A DNA stretch of 64,000 nt from Amphirosellinia nigrospora (GCA_004123355.1 SCHM01000004.1:6041017-6105016); one strand, 5' to 3'; numbered from the stretch's first letter, positions 36,067 through 51,620 are shown. Program-made: numbers and translations. Notes: generated by a model not told the origin, from the letters alone.

Positions 36067-36341
36067 ATAATTGCTACGCGTAGGTAAGGGACCCAGTGCC
36101 CCTAGGGCACTGGGGTCACCCTGTGGCTATACGTGGCTGTGACCAGTGGCTGTGGCACACCCCACCCAGGGGTGGGTCACGTGGCCACCCCACCTACGTG
36201 GGGTAGGTCACCTAACCACTAGTTGCAGTGACCTATATAAGGTGGGTAGTGGACGCGGGCTACCACCACTACCTTTATAAACCACTAGACTTACAAATAC
36301 CATAATATACACTTTTACCCAAGGCTTCTTGTGTTAATAAT
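36067..36341 (+). mobile_element. Candidate solo LTR escaping RIP, with 5-bp target duplication
   Basis: A 265-bp island (36,072-36,336) is about half G+C in DNA that is otherwise about 90% A+T. It begins TGCTACGCG and ends CTTGTGTTA, and is flanked by ATAAT on both sides (36,067-36,071 and 36,337-36,341), as a 5-bp integrase target duplication would be. It holds a perfect hairpin (CCCAGTGCCC 36,092-36,101, loop CTA, GGGCACTGGG to 36,114). It also has several further GTGGGG/CCCCAC inverted words, a TATATAA at 36,234-36,240 followed by a second TTTATAA, and a transcript-like 3' part. TG...TA would be TG...CA with one C-to-T change. Length, TATA box and ends fit a retrotransposon LTR too short to trigger RIP, or one inserted afterwards. 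No internal region is attached. A short 5-bp match is weak evidence in AT-rich DNA. Confidence 0.55.
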
Positions 36342-37394
36342 ATTAATTTTAAATTTTAATATATTTTATTTATGTTTTAATTAAAACCGTAAAAAAGTAT
36401 AAACTATTAAACTTATAATAATATTTATTTATATAGTTTTATTTTTATAATATTATTATAATATTATATATAAAAAAGCTTATTTAATATATTATAATTT
36501 TATATTTTAAAACTTTTATAAAATATTTTAAGTATTATTTTATACGCCGAATAACTAAATAGTTAATTCGTTATATTTAATTTTATTTACTTTAGTTTTA
36601 TATTTAACTAATTAAGTTTTTTAAATATTATTATTTTTTATTTTTAATTAAAATAATAAATATAAAATCTTATAGTAATTTAAAACTATTTAAAAATATA
36701 CTTATTTATTGCTTAAATATATATTTATTTTTTAAATATAAACTTAAAACTTAAGTATATATTTAATATTTATATATATATTTAATATTATATATATATT
36801 TAAATATATTTATTATATTTATAAATTTTTTACTATTTTTTAGTACGAACTTTTTATAATATAAAATATTAATACGTTAAACAATATTTTATTATATATT
36901 ATTAAGCTATTTATTAAGCATATAGTTTTTATTTTATATATTTTTAGCTTTTTAAAATATATTACTATTAAAATCTTTATATAAATATTATATTTAATAT
37001 ATATTTATATTTTAATAGTTTTTATTATTTTAATAAATTTTTAATAAATATCCGGATATTTAAAAAATTTTTTAATATTTTTAATAGCTATATTAATAAT
37101 AAACAATATAATTATTAAACGTATTAAATAATATAATATATAAGCTATTAAATTATTAAAATTTTTTATATAATAATATTTTAAAATAAATTAAAGCTAA
37201 TAATTATAATTTTTCCGTTAATTTAAAACAAAGAAATTTCTTAAAAAAAAAAACTTAAAATTAAAAAAATATTATAATAAAAACCTAAATAAAAACTAGA
37301 ACTATAATTACATATTATTTAATAAATAATAATACGTTATTAATTTAACTTAATTAATAAAATAAATAAAAAAAACGAAAGCAAAAAAATACGT

Positions 37395-37455
37395 AAAATA
37401 ATATAAAAAACAAAAAAAAAAAAAAATACGTAAAGCGATATAAAAACAAAAAAAA

Positions 37456-37490
<35 letters not shown>
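37395..37490. repeat. A-rich simple sequence with poly(A) tract
   Basis: A purine-rich stretch with two similar words (ATACGTAAAATAATATAAAAA and ATACGTAAAGCGATATAAAAA type) ends in a run of about 31 A at 37,458-37,488. It could be a retrotransposon poly(A) tail or simple-sequence drift. Confidence 0.4.
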
Positions 37491-38224
37491 TTTATACTTA
37501 AGCAAATATATTATATAACTATTTACGTAAAGTTTTAGTTTAGCGATTATTATAAAATATATAAAGCTATAATTAAATATTTAATATTTTAATTATTTTA
37601 TTTTTATATTTTAATTGTTTTTTTTACGTTAATATAAATATATTTATATTAAAGTTTAAAAATATTTTTAAGTTTTTATTTTTTTTGTTTTATTAAAAAT
37701 ATAAAAAAGCTATTATAATTAATATTAAAAAATTAAATAAATTATATTATACGTATATAGCTTAATCTATTATTATAATATTTTAATTATTTATTTTTTA
37801 ACTTTATTACTTAAAATATTAATTTATAATATTTAAACAGAAATATTTTAATTTATTTAACCTTAAAATTTATACTTTTTTTTAATAATAATAATAATAC
37901 AATAGTAAATATAATATATAAAAAATATTAATAGTAATAATAATAATAAATATTACTTAATTAAACTATAGTTTTGTTTTTAATATATTATATTATTACT
38001 TATTATTTATATATACGTATTTAAAAATATATAATTTATAATAATAAAAAAAGCTTATAATAAAGTTAAACTATAATTTAGTTAATAAGCTTATAATTAC
38101 TTTTTAAATATATATATTTATAATATATATTTTAATAAAAACTATTTATATAAAGCTAAAATAGTTCGATTAATAAAGTTTTAACCGTTTATTTTATATA
38201 TATATTTAAGCATTTTTATTTTAT

Positions 38225-38440
38225 TACATAGTTAAAAAAATATTATAGGTTATAAAAAAAACTTAATTAAAAAAAAAAAAATTATTATTAAATCTATGTA
38301 ATAAATCTAATAATAGATTTTTTAACTAATAATATGCTAGTTATTTATTTAAATATAAGTATTTTAAATAGTTTTTTTTTACGCTTTACGTAAAAAAGCT
38401 ACTAGTAATATAAACCTTTTAAAAGCTTTATTAAAATGTT
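38225..38440 (+). repeat. Dispersed repeat, copy A (pair at 52,540-52,757)
   Basis: About 200 bp ending AATATAAACCTTTTAAAAGC matches 52,540-52,757 on the same strand, both sharing an A-run, ACTAATAATAT.CTAGTTATTT and ATTTAAATATAAGTA. Differences are mostly C/T or G/A. An 11-bp inverted pair (TTATTACATAG at 38,221 and CTATGTAATAA near 38,295) lies in this copy. Confidence 0.6.
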
Positions 38441-41400
38441 AAAAACATAAAAAAGTTTTTATTAACTTTAATAAATCAATTTATATAAGCTATATTATAA
38501 TTTTTTTTATAATATTAAGTAATACTATTGCTTGTTTTATTTTTTTTATTACTTTATTTATAGGTTGCTATAACTTTAAGCTTTATTAAAGGCCGAAGAT
38601 TTATTTATTAATATAACAAATACTAAAGTATTAACTATAAAAATATCGGTAAAAATTAATACCGAAATATTAATAGTTATTTTATATAGCTAACTATAAA
38701 ACGTTTGCTTTTTGTTTTATTATATTTAGTTTAAATAGCTTTATAAAAAACTTTTTTTTTCGGTAAAGCGGGGTAAAAGCTATATTTAGCCTAATAATTG
38801 TTAATAAGTTTTTATAAGTACTAAAAATATATATTAAATATTAATAATTATACTTATAATTTTAACTTTTTTATTTAATTAAATAATCGAAATTATTTTT
38901 TTTTAATTAAAATAATATTTAAATATAACTTAATTTATAAATAAATTTTTATTATTATTATTAAAGTATTAATTAGCTTTAATAAGCTTTAATAATAATA
39001 TTATTTATTTAAAAAAGTTTTTATTATTTTTATATAATTATAATATAATAAAAATAATAAAATATATATAATAATATTTAAAAAGATCTAGTTTATAAGC
39101 TAAATTATTAACTTTATGTTTAATAATTTAAAGTTTAATATATTATTATAAATATTTTTTAAAAAATTTATTAAATAAATAATAGCTATTATATAAATAA
39201 AAAAAAACTTTATTATTTAGTTTAAATTTTAATATTTAATATTTATTATTAAAATATTTTTTATTATAAGTAATAAAATTTATAGCTAATTTAATATTTA
39301 TTATAAATAATTATATAAAAATTTATATTTTTAAAATTATATATTTTATTTAGTTTATAAATATATTAAAAAAGCTAAAAAGTTTAAACTTAAATAATTA
39401 TTATATAAAATAAACTATATAGTTTATAAAATATAAAATTAAAGTTTTATTATAAATAAAAATTATATTAAACTAGTTTAATTTAAAAATATATAATATA
39501 AAAAATATTATAATTTTAATTGTTTAGTTTTTTTTTTCGGATAAATTATTTTTTTATAAATAATACGTAATAGTTATTAATAATTTAATATTTAATATTT
39601 TTTATATATTTTTTTAAAAATCGGAAATAAATTTACGATCGCGATTAAAAATAATTTTTTTAAAAATATTTTAATTATTTAAAAATAATTATTTAATTAA
39701 ATTATTATTTAATTTTTAGCAATATATTTTATATTATTAAAAATTATAAACGTTTATTTAAACGTATAATAAAAAACTATTATTATATAATTATATATAT
39801 TAAAACTTTTTAATTATTATAAAATATTTTATAATTTAATTAAAAATAATAATAAAAAAATTAATTATAATTATTTATATTAATAATATATTTTTAAGTT
39901 TAATTAAATATAAATTATTTATTAGTTTTTATTTATTATATATAAATTATATTTTAAATATATTTAATATTTTTAATATATTATAATTTTTTATAAATTA
40001 AATATAATTTTAAAGCTTTTATTATATAATTAAATCCGAAATAATATTTTTATTATATATAATATATAATATTTGTTATATATTATATATAAAACGTAAA
40101 ATTATTTAATTTTTTTATATTATTATAAATTAAACTATTTATAATAAAAATAAATATTTAGTTTTAAAAAAAATAATAGCGTTTTATTTATATAATTTAT
40201 AAAATTAATTTTAATAAAGTTTGTTTAAAATTTTTTATATTAAAAGTTTATTTTATATTTAGTTCGAAATTATATTTAAAATATATTATTATTTTATTTA
40301 TAATATTTTATTATATTTTATATAAAATTTAATATTATAAGTTTTTATAATTATTTTAATTTATTTTTTAAGTTTATAATATTTTTATTATAAATTAGTT
40401 TAATATATTTAAAATATAATTAATATATTTTAATAAATAAAATATTTAAAAATTATATTATAATAAATATATAAATAAATTAATAAACTAATTATTTATT
40501 TTATTAATAATAAAATATTTAATAAAGTTTAATTAATAATATTTCTTATAGCTAAATAATTTATTAATATATAATATATAATTTATTTAAATAAATTATA
40601 ATATAAAACTTTTTATAATTTATATAAAATACGTTATTTTTATTTAAAAAAACTATATTTAGTTTTAAATTATAATAAATATTAATTTAAATATTATTAA
40701 TTATATTTATATAGAAAATATAAGTTGCCCGGTTTTTATTCGAAATTTAGCTTAATATTATAAATTATAATAAAAACTTTATTTAAAATATTTATTAATT
40801 TATAAATATAAAATTTAATTTAAATTATAATAATAAAATATAGTTTTAAAATAAATAACGTTTTAAATAATATTAAAAAAAGCTATTTTAGTTAATATAA
40901 AATAAATATAGTTTATATATAATATTTATAATAATTTAAATTATTATTTATTATTTTTTTTTAATAATTTTTAATAAATAAAACTATTTTATATTTTTAT
41001 AAAAGCTTAATTAATTATATATAATAAAAAAAAAATTATAAAAAATTTTATTTATATTAAAATATTATTTAAAAGTTTAAAAGTTTTAAAAAATATAAAC
41101 TATTTAAACGTTTATATATATTTAATAATAATAATATTTTTAAAATATTAATATAAAATTTAAAAAATTTAATAAAAAATAATTAATAAAAAATTTTTTA
41201 ATAATATAATAATATTTTTAATTAAAATAAACTAAAAATAATATTTAAATATTATATATATTTTTTAAATATATTAAAAAAAATAATAATATTATTAATA
41301 ATAATAATAAAAATAAAAATAAAAATAAAAAAACTTATTTATATATTTTTAAATATAAAAAAAATTTATATATTTTATTAATATTATATTAAATTATTTT

Positions 41401-44400
41401 ACTTTATAAAAGCTAATAATAATATTTATTTTATAATTAAAATAAATTAAAAATTAATAAAAAAACTAGTTATATTAATATAAATAATATAAATTTTTTT
41501 ATAAAAACTTTTAATTATTTTATTTTATAAAAAAAAAAATAGCTATTAAAAATAATAATTTTATTAAATTATTATAAATTAATAATTATTTAGTTTTTAT
41601 TTATATTATAAATTTTTTTTTAAATAATAAATATAAAATATATAAAAAATATAGTTTTATTTATTTAAGTTATATAATTTATTTTATAAAATTAATTATA
41701 ATTTTATTAAAAATTTTATATTTTTTTAATTAAAAAAATAAACTTTTATATTTAGTTTTATTTTTTTATATTATTAATAAAAAAAATTTTAAGTTATTTT
41801 ATTTTAAAAAATATCGATTTTATTTTTATTTATTTAAATATTATAAATTTTAATAATTTTAATAAATTTAGCTATTTTAAAAGCTTTTTTAATATAAATA
41901 TAAATATTATTATTAAATATTTTTTAAAAAAATTTATAAATTTTTAATATTTAAAATAAAATATATTTTTAATAATTTAAGTTTAAAAAAGTTTTTTTAA
42001 TATAATATATATAGTTTTTTTAATAATAATAGTAGTTTTAATATTTATAATAAAATTATTTATTATATTAATAAAAAAAATATTTAAAAATTAAACGTTA
42101 AAAATATTAATAATTAAAAATAAAAATATTATTTTTTATTAAAACTAATAATATAATTATTAATTTTATTAGCTATTATTATAAAAATAATTATAAAATT
42201 AGCTAATTTATTTATAAATATTAATTTTATTAATATTATTAATTATATAATAGCTATAATAATTAATATTATATTAAATTTAATATTTATAATAATAAAT
42301 AAATTTAAAATAATTAAAAATTTCGAACTAATTATTTTAATTAATAATATTATTAAAATAATTATTATAATAATTAAAATTTTTATAGTTAATTTTTATA
42401 AATTAATATATATTATTATTATAATTTTTATAAATTTATTTTAATTTAATATTTTTATTTATTTTAATTAAATATTTATAATATTAATAATTAAAATAAT
42501 TTTAAAGTTTTTATATTTTTATAATATTTATTATATTTTATATATTATAAAATAAAAATTATAATTAAAAATAATAATTTATATTCGATTTATAAATATA
42601 TATTTTTATTAGCTATAATAATTATATATATATATTAATAACTTTTTATATATATTTATAATTATAAATTAAAATTTCGAAATTAATAATAAATTATTAA
42701 AATTATAAAAAATAATAATATTTTTAAAATAATTAATAATAATTTTATAAAAATAAAAAAAATTATTATTAATTAATATATTTAGTTATAATTTTTTATT
42801 TATAATTTAATTTTTTTTTTATATTTTATAATTTTAAACTATTTATTATTATTAATTTTTCGAACAAAAAACTTAAATCTAGTTTAATATATTATTTTTA
42901 TGCGTTTATTTTTAATAATAATTATTTAGCTTTTATATTTTTTTATATATTTTAATATATTAAAATATTTATTATTAATTATATTTTATTTATATTTAAA
43001 TTAATATATATTTTTATATTTTAATTAATTAATAAAATATATATATAAAAATAAAAATATATATAGTTTAAACGTAAAATTTTATTATATATATTTATAT
43101 TTAATGTTTTAAATATAAATATTTTAATTTAAAGATTTTATTTAATTTATTTTATATAAATAATAAATTATTATTAAAAATATTTTATTTTTTTTATATT
43201 TTTTTTAGCTAATTTATACTAGTTTAAATATTAAAAAGTTAATTTTATAAAATAATATTTAAATATAATATTTATATATATTATTTAAAATAATAAATAA
43301 AAAAAAATTAATATATATATATATTTTAATAAAATATATAGTTTATATTTTATATATATAAAATAAAAATATTAAATAATTTATATTTTTTATAATATTT
43401 ATAATAAATAAAAGCTAAACTAAATATATAATAAAAAATATTATTATATAATATTTTTTATTAATATTGTATTTAAATTCTTTTTTATTTAAATATATAT
43501 TATTAGTTTAATATATATAATAATAATTATTATATTTTTTATTATAATAATTTATAATTATTATTATAATTATAATTATAATTATAGCTATAATTATAAT
43601 TATAATTATAATTTAAATTATTATTATAATTATTATTATATTTTTTATTTTTATTATTTATTTTTTATTTTTATAAATATTTTTTTTATTATTTTTTTTA
43701 TAATAGCTACGATTTTATTATAATTATTATTATATTATTTATTATATTTTTTTTTTAACTAATAATAATTAAAATATTTATAATTATTATATTTAAAATA
43801 TAATTTTAAAAGTTTTTATTATTATTTTTTAAATAGTTATAAAAAAGTTTAATATTTAAAAATTTATATTTTATTTTTATTTTAATTTATAATATATTTT
43901 ATTAATTTTTTTTATATATTTATTTAATATATATATTTTTTTTTAATAAATAAATATAATCGATAATTATTTTAGTTTATTAATTATAAATATTTTTTAT
44001 AATATTTTATTAATTAAATTATTTTATATTAAAATTTTATTTTTATAAATATATATAATTTATATTAAATAAATTAAATAAATATATTTTTATTTTATAT
44101 TATATCGAATAAAAAAAAATTATTTTCGAAAAAATTTTTTATAATATATTTAAAGCATATTTTAAAATATTTTTTTAATTTTTTAAATATTAAGTTTAAG
44201 CTTATTTTTTATTAAATATAATAATTAATAAGTTTAATTTTATTATTTTATTATAAAAAATAAAACTTATAAAAAAATAATTAAATAGTTTTAAAATTTA
44301 ACTATTATTTAATAATTTTATATTATTAAGTTTATATATAATTTAAATATATTAAAAAATATATATATATTTATATAAATAATATTTTTTTATTTGCGAT

Positions 44401-44969
44401 AATTTTTTTATTTTTAAGTTATTTTAATTAAAGTTTAAAATTTTAATATTTTTATATTTAATTTTATAAATATTTTTTATTATAAATATAATTAAAAAAA
44501 GTTTTATAATAATAATATTTATTATTATAATTATAACCGTTAAAGCTAGTTTTATTATTTAATAAATTTAAATTATTATTAAAATTATTTATTTTATTAT
44601 TATTATTTTTATTATTATTGCTATTATTATTATTATTATTTATTTTAATTAAAAATATATTTTTATATTTTTTATATTATTTTTAAAATAATAAAAAAAA
44701 TAAAAATAAAAATTATTATTATATTTATTATATTTAAAAATAAAAGCAAAAATATTATTATTGTTTTTTTTTATTTATAGCTATATTATTAAAATTAATT
44801 ATTATATTATAAAAAGCTTATTAATAAAATATTAATAAAAATATAATATCGATTTTTTTAAAACTTTATAAAAGCGTTAAAATTTTAATTTATTTATATA
44901 ATTAAATTAAATTTATTATTAATTTATTAATATTTTTTTATAGTTATGTTTTATATACTTAAAAAGATA

Positions 44970-45228
44970 AAGGTTAATATATATAATATATTATATATAA
45001 ATTTATAATAAAGTAAAAAAGAAAAAAATTTATAATATTATAGTATAAATACGCTGTTTAAATACTTATATAAAGTAGCTATATTTATTATTAATATTTT
45101 GTTTTTATTTAATTATAACTATATTTATTATAAAAAATAATATATATTATTATAAATAATTGTATTATAAAATAGAAATTATAATATTATAACTAATAAT
45201 AGCATAGTTATTAAAGCTTAAAATTTAT
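44970..45228 (+). repeat. Candidate LTR, left copy
   Basis: This stretch aligns along its length with 51,362-51,612: ATATATTATATATAAATTTATAA, a purine run, TATAAA.ACTNTTTAAATA, TATATTTATTATTAATATTTT, ACATAG or GCATAG, then TATTAAAGCTTA. Both copies are on the same strand, 6.4 kb apart, as LTRs of one mutated retroelement of about 6.6 kb would be. Boundaries are approximate, and no primer-binding site or coding remnant can be read. Confidence 0.5.
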
Positions 45229-47889
45229 ATATTATTTTTTTTTCGAAAAAAAAAAAATAACTTAATTAAGGTTAAAATCGTAACTATTTTTTAGCGAAAA
45301 AAAAAATCGCTTCGGGTTTTTACTAATATAACTTTTAATAAGCTTTTATATTATTAAATTATTATACTAGCTTTTTTATACGTTGTTTAAAGTTTTTTTT
45401 TAATATAATATTTAAATATATATAATATTTATATATTTTTTTATTTTATACGTTTTTTTTTATATTATTTTTTTTTTTTATATTATAATTTTATTATTAT
45501 TTAAATATAGTTTTAAATTTGTTTTTTATGCCGCTTTTAGTATATTATATAATTTTATTAAAATTTAGCTAAATTAAAATTTATATTATAAAAATTTTTT
45601 CATATTTTTATATTATTTTTAAAATTTTTTTATAAATATTATATATTATTAAAGTTTTAATTTTTTTTAGTTTATTTAATATTTAATTTTTAATAATAAA
45701 ATTAAAATATTATATTTTTTTAATAATAAATTTTTTTTATTTTAAGTTTATTATTTTTTTTTTAAGTTTTTTATTTTTTAATTTAATAATAAATTATTTA
45801 AATATTTTTATAATTAATTTATATAATAATAGTTTAATATTTTTTAAATTATAAAAATATTTAATATAAAATATTTCTGTTTTTTTTATATATTTTAAAT
45901 TTTTATTATATTATAAAAAAATCTAGCTATTTAATAAATAATTTATTTTTTAAACCTATTTTTTTTTTAAAAATTAATATATAGTTTTTATATTAAAATT
46001 AAATTATATTAATTTTTATTAGCTTAATTAATTATATATTTTTAAATATATTATAAGTTTTTTTAGTTAATTCGATAAAATATATTATTTTTTTTATTTT
46101 TTTTTATATATTATTCGAATTATTTTTTTTTTTTAAAAAGTTTTTATAGCTTTATATTTACGGTTTAATTTTTTTAATTAAAATTAAATAATAATTAAAA
46201 AACTTATTTTTATTTTATAAAATAATAGTTTTATTAAAATATAAAAAATTAAAGCTTATATATAATTTATAGTAAATAATATTTAAATTAATTATTTTAA
46301 TAATAATTTATATATAATATAATTTTTAATTAATATATTTATTTATAATTTTTTATTTATTTTATAGTTTTATAATATTTATATATAGCTAATATATTTT
46401 ATATTTATTAAGTTTATATAGTTTGTTTATAAAAATAAAAATAAATTAAATTTTTAATTTAAAATTATAGTTAAAATATTTTAAAAACTTAAAAAAATCT
46501 TTATATAGAATTTTTAATAACGTTTTTTATAATTATTTTTATAGTATAAAATAATTTAAATTTATTTATTTAAATATTTTATTAAATTAATATATATTAT
46601 ATTTAATATTATATTTAAATATTTATTTAAAATTAATAATAAAATAGCGCTATATATGCTTAAATATTAAAAAAAATATAAATTTATTAAAAATTTTATT
46701 TTTAAATATTTTAATAAATTTATATTTTATATAGTTTATTATATAATAATTATAATTTTTATTTAGTTTTAACTATTAATAATATTTAATAATAAGTTTA
46801 TATGTTTATTTTTATTAAAATATATAATAAATATTTTATAGTATATTTTTTAATAAATATATTTATAAATATAAAAAATTAAAAATAATTAAACGTTTAT
46901 AAAAATAATTAATTTATTTTTTAATTTTTAAATTTTTTAGTTTATTATTTTTTATTTGTTAATAATAAATTTTTATATTTATATTTTTATAGTTTTTTTT
47001 AAAATTTATTCGATTAATTATAATTTTATAAAAATATTTAATTTATATAATTTCGATAAAATTTATTTAATATAATTTTATTATATAAAAATTAATTATA
47101 TTATATTATTTATTATTAAAATATTATAAAAATATTATATTTTTTTTTTAGTTTTTATATTATTAAGTTTTTTATTTTTAAATAAAAGTTAGCTAATATA
47201 TTATTTTATTTAAAATAATATAATATTAAAAATTATATTTTTAAAAAAAATTAATTTATTTAATTTATTTTAAATTAAAATATTATTTTTATTAAAAAAC
47301 TTTAATATTTAATTATTAATAAATATTAAAAAAAACTTATCGTAGTTATTAATTAATTTAATTTTTATTTTTAAAATATATAAATTATTAATAATTTTTT
47401 ATTATAAATATTATAATTTAATTTAACGCTATAAATATTTTCGAAAAATATTATAAAATATTAAATTTTATTATATAATTATAATAATATATTAAAACTA
47501 ACGTTATTAAATAAATTAGTTTTAATTTTTATTAATAAATTATAATTAAAATATTTTAATAAAAAAATTTTATTAAAGTTTTTTTAAAACTAATAAAATA
47601 ACTTTTTATATTTTTAGTTTATTTAAAAAATATGTTTTTTTATATTAATTAGTTTAAAAATTTATAATATAATTTTAAATATTAATAAAATTTTAATAAA
47701 AATTATAAATTTTAAAAAAAATTATATATTTTTAACTAATATAAAAGTTTTTTATTTAATATATATTAATTTTAATAAAATTTATTTAATTTTTTTAATA
47801 TTAATAATATAGTTTAAAAATTTAATTTTAATAATATAAAACTTAGATTTTTTTAAATTAATTTATAATTTAGCTTAAATTAATTATTT

Positions 47890-50800
47890 AATATATAATA
47901 TATATAAATATATATTTTTTTATTATTTCGAATAAATAATAACGTTATTTATATAACGTTTAAAAATCGTTTAAAAATTAAAAATAATTATTATATATAT
48001 TATTATTAAAAACGTTAAAAATCCGTTAATAAACTAAACAATAATATTAATAATTAATATATTATATTTATATAAAATATTATATAATTTTTTTTTTAAA
48101 TAATATATAATATATATTAAATATTTATTATATATTAAATTAAATAAAAATTTTCGTTTAATAATATAAGCTAAAGTTTTTTTAATAAAAAAAAATAAAT
48201 ATTAGTTTTTTTTTATAATTTTATTTAGTTTATAATAATTTATATAAAATAAAACTTATTATTTATTTTTTTATAAATAAAATAAATATATTATATAAAA
48301 TATTATTAAATTTAATAAAACTTTTATATTAGTTTTAATTAAAAATTTTTATATAGTTTTAATTTATTTAATAATATTTTATATAAAAAACTATAGTTTA
48401 AATTAGTTTAAATTTATTTTAATAAATTTTATTTTATAATTTATTATAAATAATATAATAATAATATATTAAATTTATTTAGCTAAAATAATATATATAA
48501 TTTTAATATTTTTTAAATATTTTTTTTATATTTTTTATTTAATTTTTTTTTTTTTTTTTTAAAAATTAGTTTTTATTTTTTTTAATTTTTTAATTATTTT
48601 TATTAATTTTATTAATATTAATAATATAATATTTTTTACTTAGTTTTTTTTTATTATTATATTAAAAATAATTATATTTAATTAAATATTTTAATTATTA
48701 GTTTTTTTTTATATTAATTAATTATTTTTATTTATATATATAAAACTTTTTTTATTAAACTTTTAAATAAAATCGAAATTATATTTTTTATAAAAAAATA
48801 TAGCTTATATTTTTTAAAAAAAATTCTAATAAAAACTAATTAAATATTATTGTTTTATTTATTAAAATTTTATTATACTAAATTATTATATTTTAAAATA
48901 AATATTTTTAGTTTTATATTTTTTAAATATTATTTTATTTTATTTTATTATTATTAATATTATATTTTTTTAATTTTAAAATTATAATTTTATTAATTAA
49001 TATAATTAATAAACTAAATATTATAATTATATATTTATTTTATTTATTATTAAATAATATTTATATATAATTAAAAAATAATTAAAATAAAAATATTAAA
49101 TAATTTTATTAATAATTTAATAAAATACTATAATATATTTAAACTATAATTTATTTAAAAATATTATAAATTAAATTAATAATAATTATAAATTTATTTT
49201 TAAAAGTTTTTTTATATTTTTTAATAATAATAAAAAAACTTAATTAATATTTTTTTGCTTTTATTATTATATTTATAATTTTTTAAAAAAAAATTTATAA
49301 TAATAATAAATTAAATAATTTAAATTTTTTTTTTTAAAATTATTAGTTTATATTTATATATATATTTATTTTTATATTTTAAAAAAATTATTATAATTAA
49401 AAAAAATTTATTATTATATAAAATATAAATATATAATAAAAGTTTTTATTTAAATATTTTTTATTAAATTTATTTTATAATTAATAATATTTTTTAAAAT
49501 ATTTTTTTTAAAATATTTTTTTTTTTTATATTATTATAAGTTTATTTTTTATATATAGCCGGTTTAATATTTATATTATATATAATATAAAATAAATATA
49601 ATTTAAGCTTTTTTATTTATTAAAGTTTAATTTTTTAAAAATATTTTTTAAAATATATTTTATTAATAATAATAAAATATTTATTATAAAAATTATTATT
49701 ATATTTATTAATATTAAGCTTAAATAATTAAATAAAATTATTTATTATTATTATTTAATTTTAAAATAAAATAAAAAATTATTAAATAAAATAAAAATAA
49801 AAAAAAAAAAAAAATTATAATAATAAATTTTTATATTTTTTTTTTATAAATTTTATTTATTTATAATTAATTATTAAAATAATAAACTATTTAAAAATAA
49901 TATTTATATAAATATTAAAATTAATATTTTTTTTTAAATATTTTAATATAGTTTTAATTATTAATTAAAAAAATAGTTTATTTTTAAATTTTTTTTTTAT
50001 TTAATTTTATTAAATTTAATTTTATTAATTAAATAAATAAAAATAATTTAAAATTTAAAAAATTTAATTAATATATATTAATTAAAACTAAATAATTAAA
50101 AAATTAACGTTAGTTTTTTATTATATAGTTAACGTTAATATAAATTTTTTTAAAATATTTTAAAATAGTTTTTAAATTAATAAATATATTAAAATAATTA
50201 AATAAAAAATAAAAAAAAAAATCGTTAGCTATATAGTTTTTAATATAAGTTTTAATATTAATTATTTTAATTATATTATTATAAAATTAATATAATATTA
50301 AATTTAATAATTTTATTAGTTTAAATATATTTAAATTTAAATTTATTTTTAATTATATTATTATAAAAAATAAATATTAATATTTTAATTATATATTAGT
50401 TATTTTTTTTATTATTTAATAAAATAAATTATTTTATAATAATTTAATAAATTAATTATTTATTAGTTTAAAATATTTAAATTATTTTAAATATAATTAT
50501 ATTATTTAATTATTTTTTATAATTTATTTAATAATTAATTAATAGTTTATTTTAATTAGTTTTATATAATTAAATTATTTTAATTATAAATTAAAAAATA
50601 TTAATATATATATTAATATAATATATATTTTATTATAAAAAATAATAATTTTATTTTATTTTTTTATTTAATTAAATAAAACTTTATTTTATTTATTTAA
50701 TTTTTTAATATATATATAAATTAATAATAAAATAATAATAACTATTATTAAAAAATATATATTTTTATTTTTTAAAAAATAATAATAAATTTTATATATA

Positions 50801-51620
50801 TATTATATATTAATTTAATTTATATTTTTATTAAAACTAAACTAAATTATTTTATATAATATATTATTAGTTTAAAATAAAAGCTAAACTTAGCGTTTTT
50901 TATTTATAGTTTTATATAATTATTAATTAAATATTAAACTATTTAATTAAAACTAATAATATTTATATTAAATTTTTATTTTTAATATATAATTATTAAT
51001 AAAATTATAAAACTATTATATTAAATTAATTAAAAATAATTAGTTTTTATAGCTTATTATTATAATTTTTATATAATTAAAAAATAAAATAAATATATTT
51101 TTTATTATTTATTAAAGTTTTATTATAAAAAGTTTATTATTTAAATATTCGAAATAAATAAATTTAAAATATTAATAAAAGCTTTAATACGTATAATTAT
51201 ACGCGTTTATTATTTTAATTTTTTTTTAAAAATATTTTAATATTTTTAAGTTTAAATTAATTATTTAATTTAGTTAAAAATATTATTAAATAATTTTAAT
51301 ACTTTATAATATTTTAAATAATTTATAAATAATTACGCTTTATATATTCGAAAAAATAAAGCTTTAATATATATATATTATATATAAAATTTATAAATAA
51401 AAAAAAAAAAAAAAAGTTTAAATTTATAATATAAATAACTATTTAAATATTTATATAAAATAGTTATATTTATTATTAATATTTGCTTTTATTTATTATA
51501 ACTATATTATATAATAATAATTACGTATTTATTATAAATATAATTATTATAAATAAAAATTATAAATATATAGCTAGTAATAAAACATAGCTATTAAAGC
51601 TTATAAATTTATAACTTTTA
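47890..51620 (+). repeat. Left arm of a 3.7-kb inverted repeat
   Basis: Reverse-complementing 60,310-64,000 reproduces this region in order. Matches checked at three places: the end around 51,360-51,610; the stretch 49,600-49,800 (ATTTATTAAAGTTTAATTTT then AAAATATTTTTTAAAATATA); and the far end near 47,895-47,990, which pairs with the last 100 bases of the window. Two copies of one element in opposite orientation, 8.7 kb apart. The left arm may continue further left, where its partner would lie outside the window. Confidence 0.7.
51362..51612 (+). repeat. Candidate LTR, right copy
   Basis: Partner of 44,970-45,228 and, in reverse complement, of 60,310-60,560. It carries the words TTTAAATATTTATATAAAATAG, TATTATTAATATTTGCTTTTA and AACATAGCTATTAAAGCTTA. 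It lies at the inner edge of the inverted-repeat arm, as a terminal repeat should. More weakly, 56,190-56,410 resembles it on the minus strand. Confidence 0.5.
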
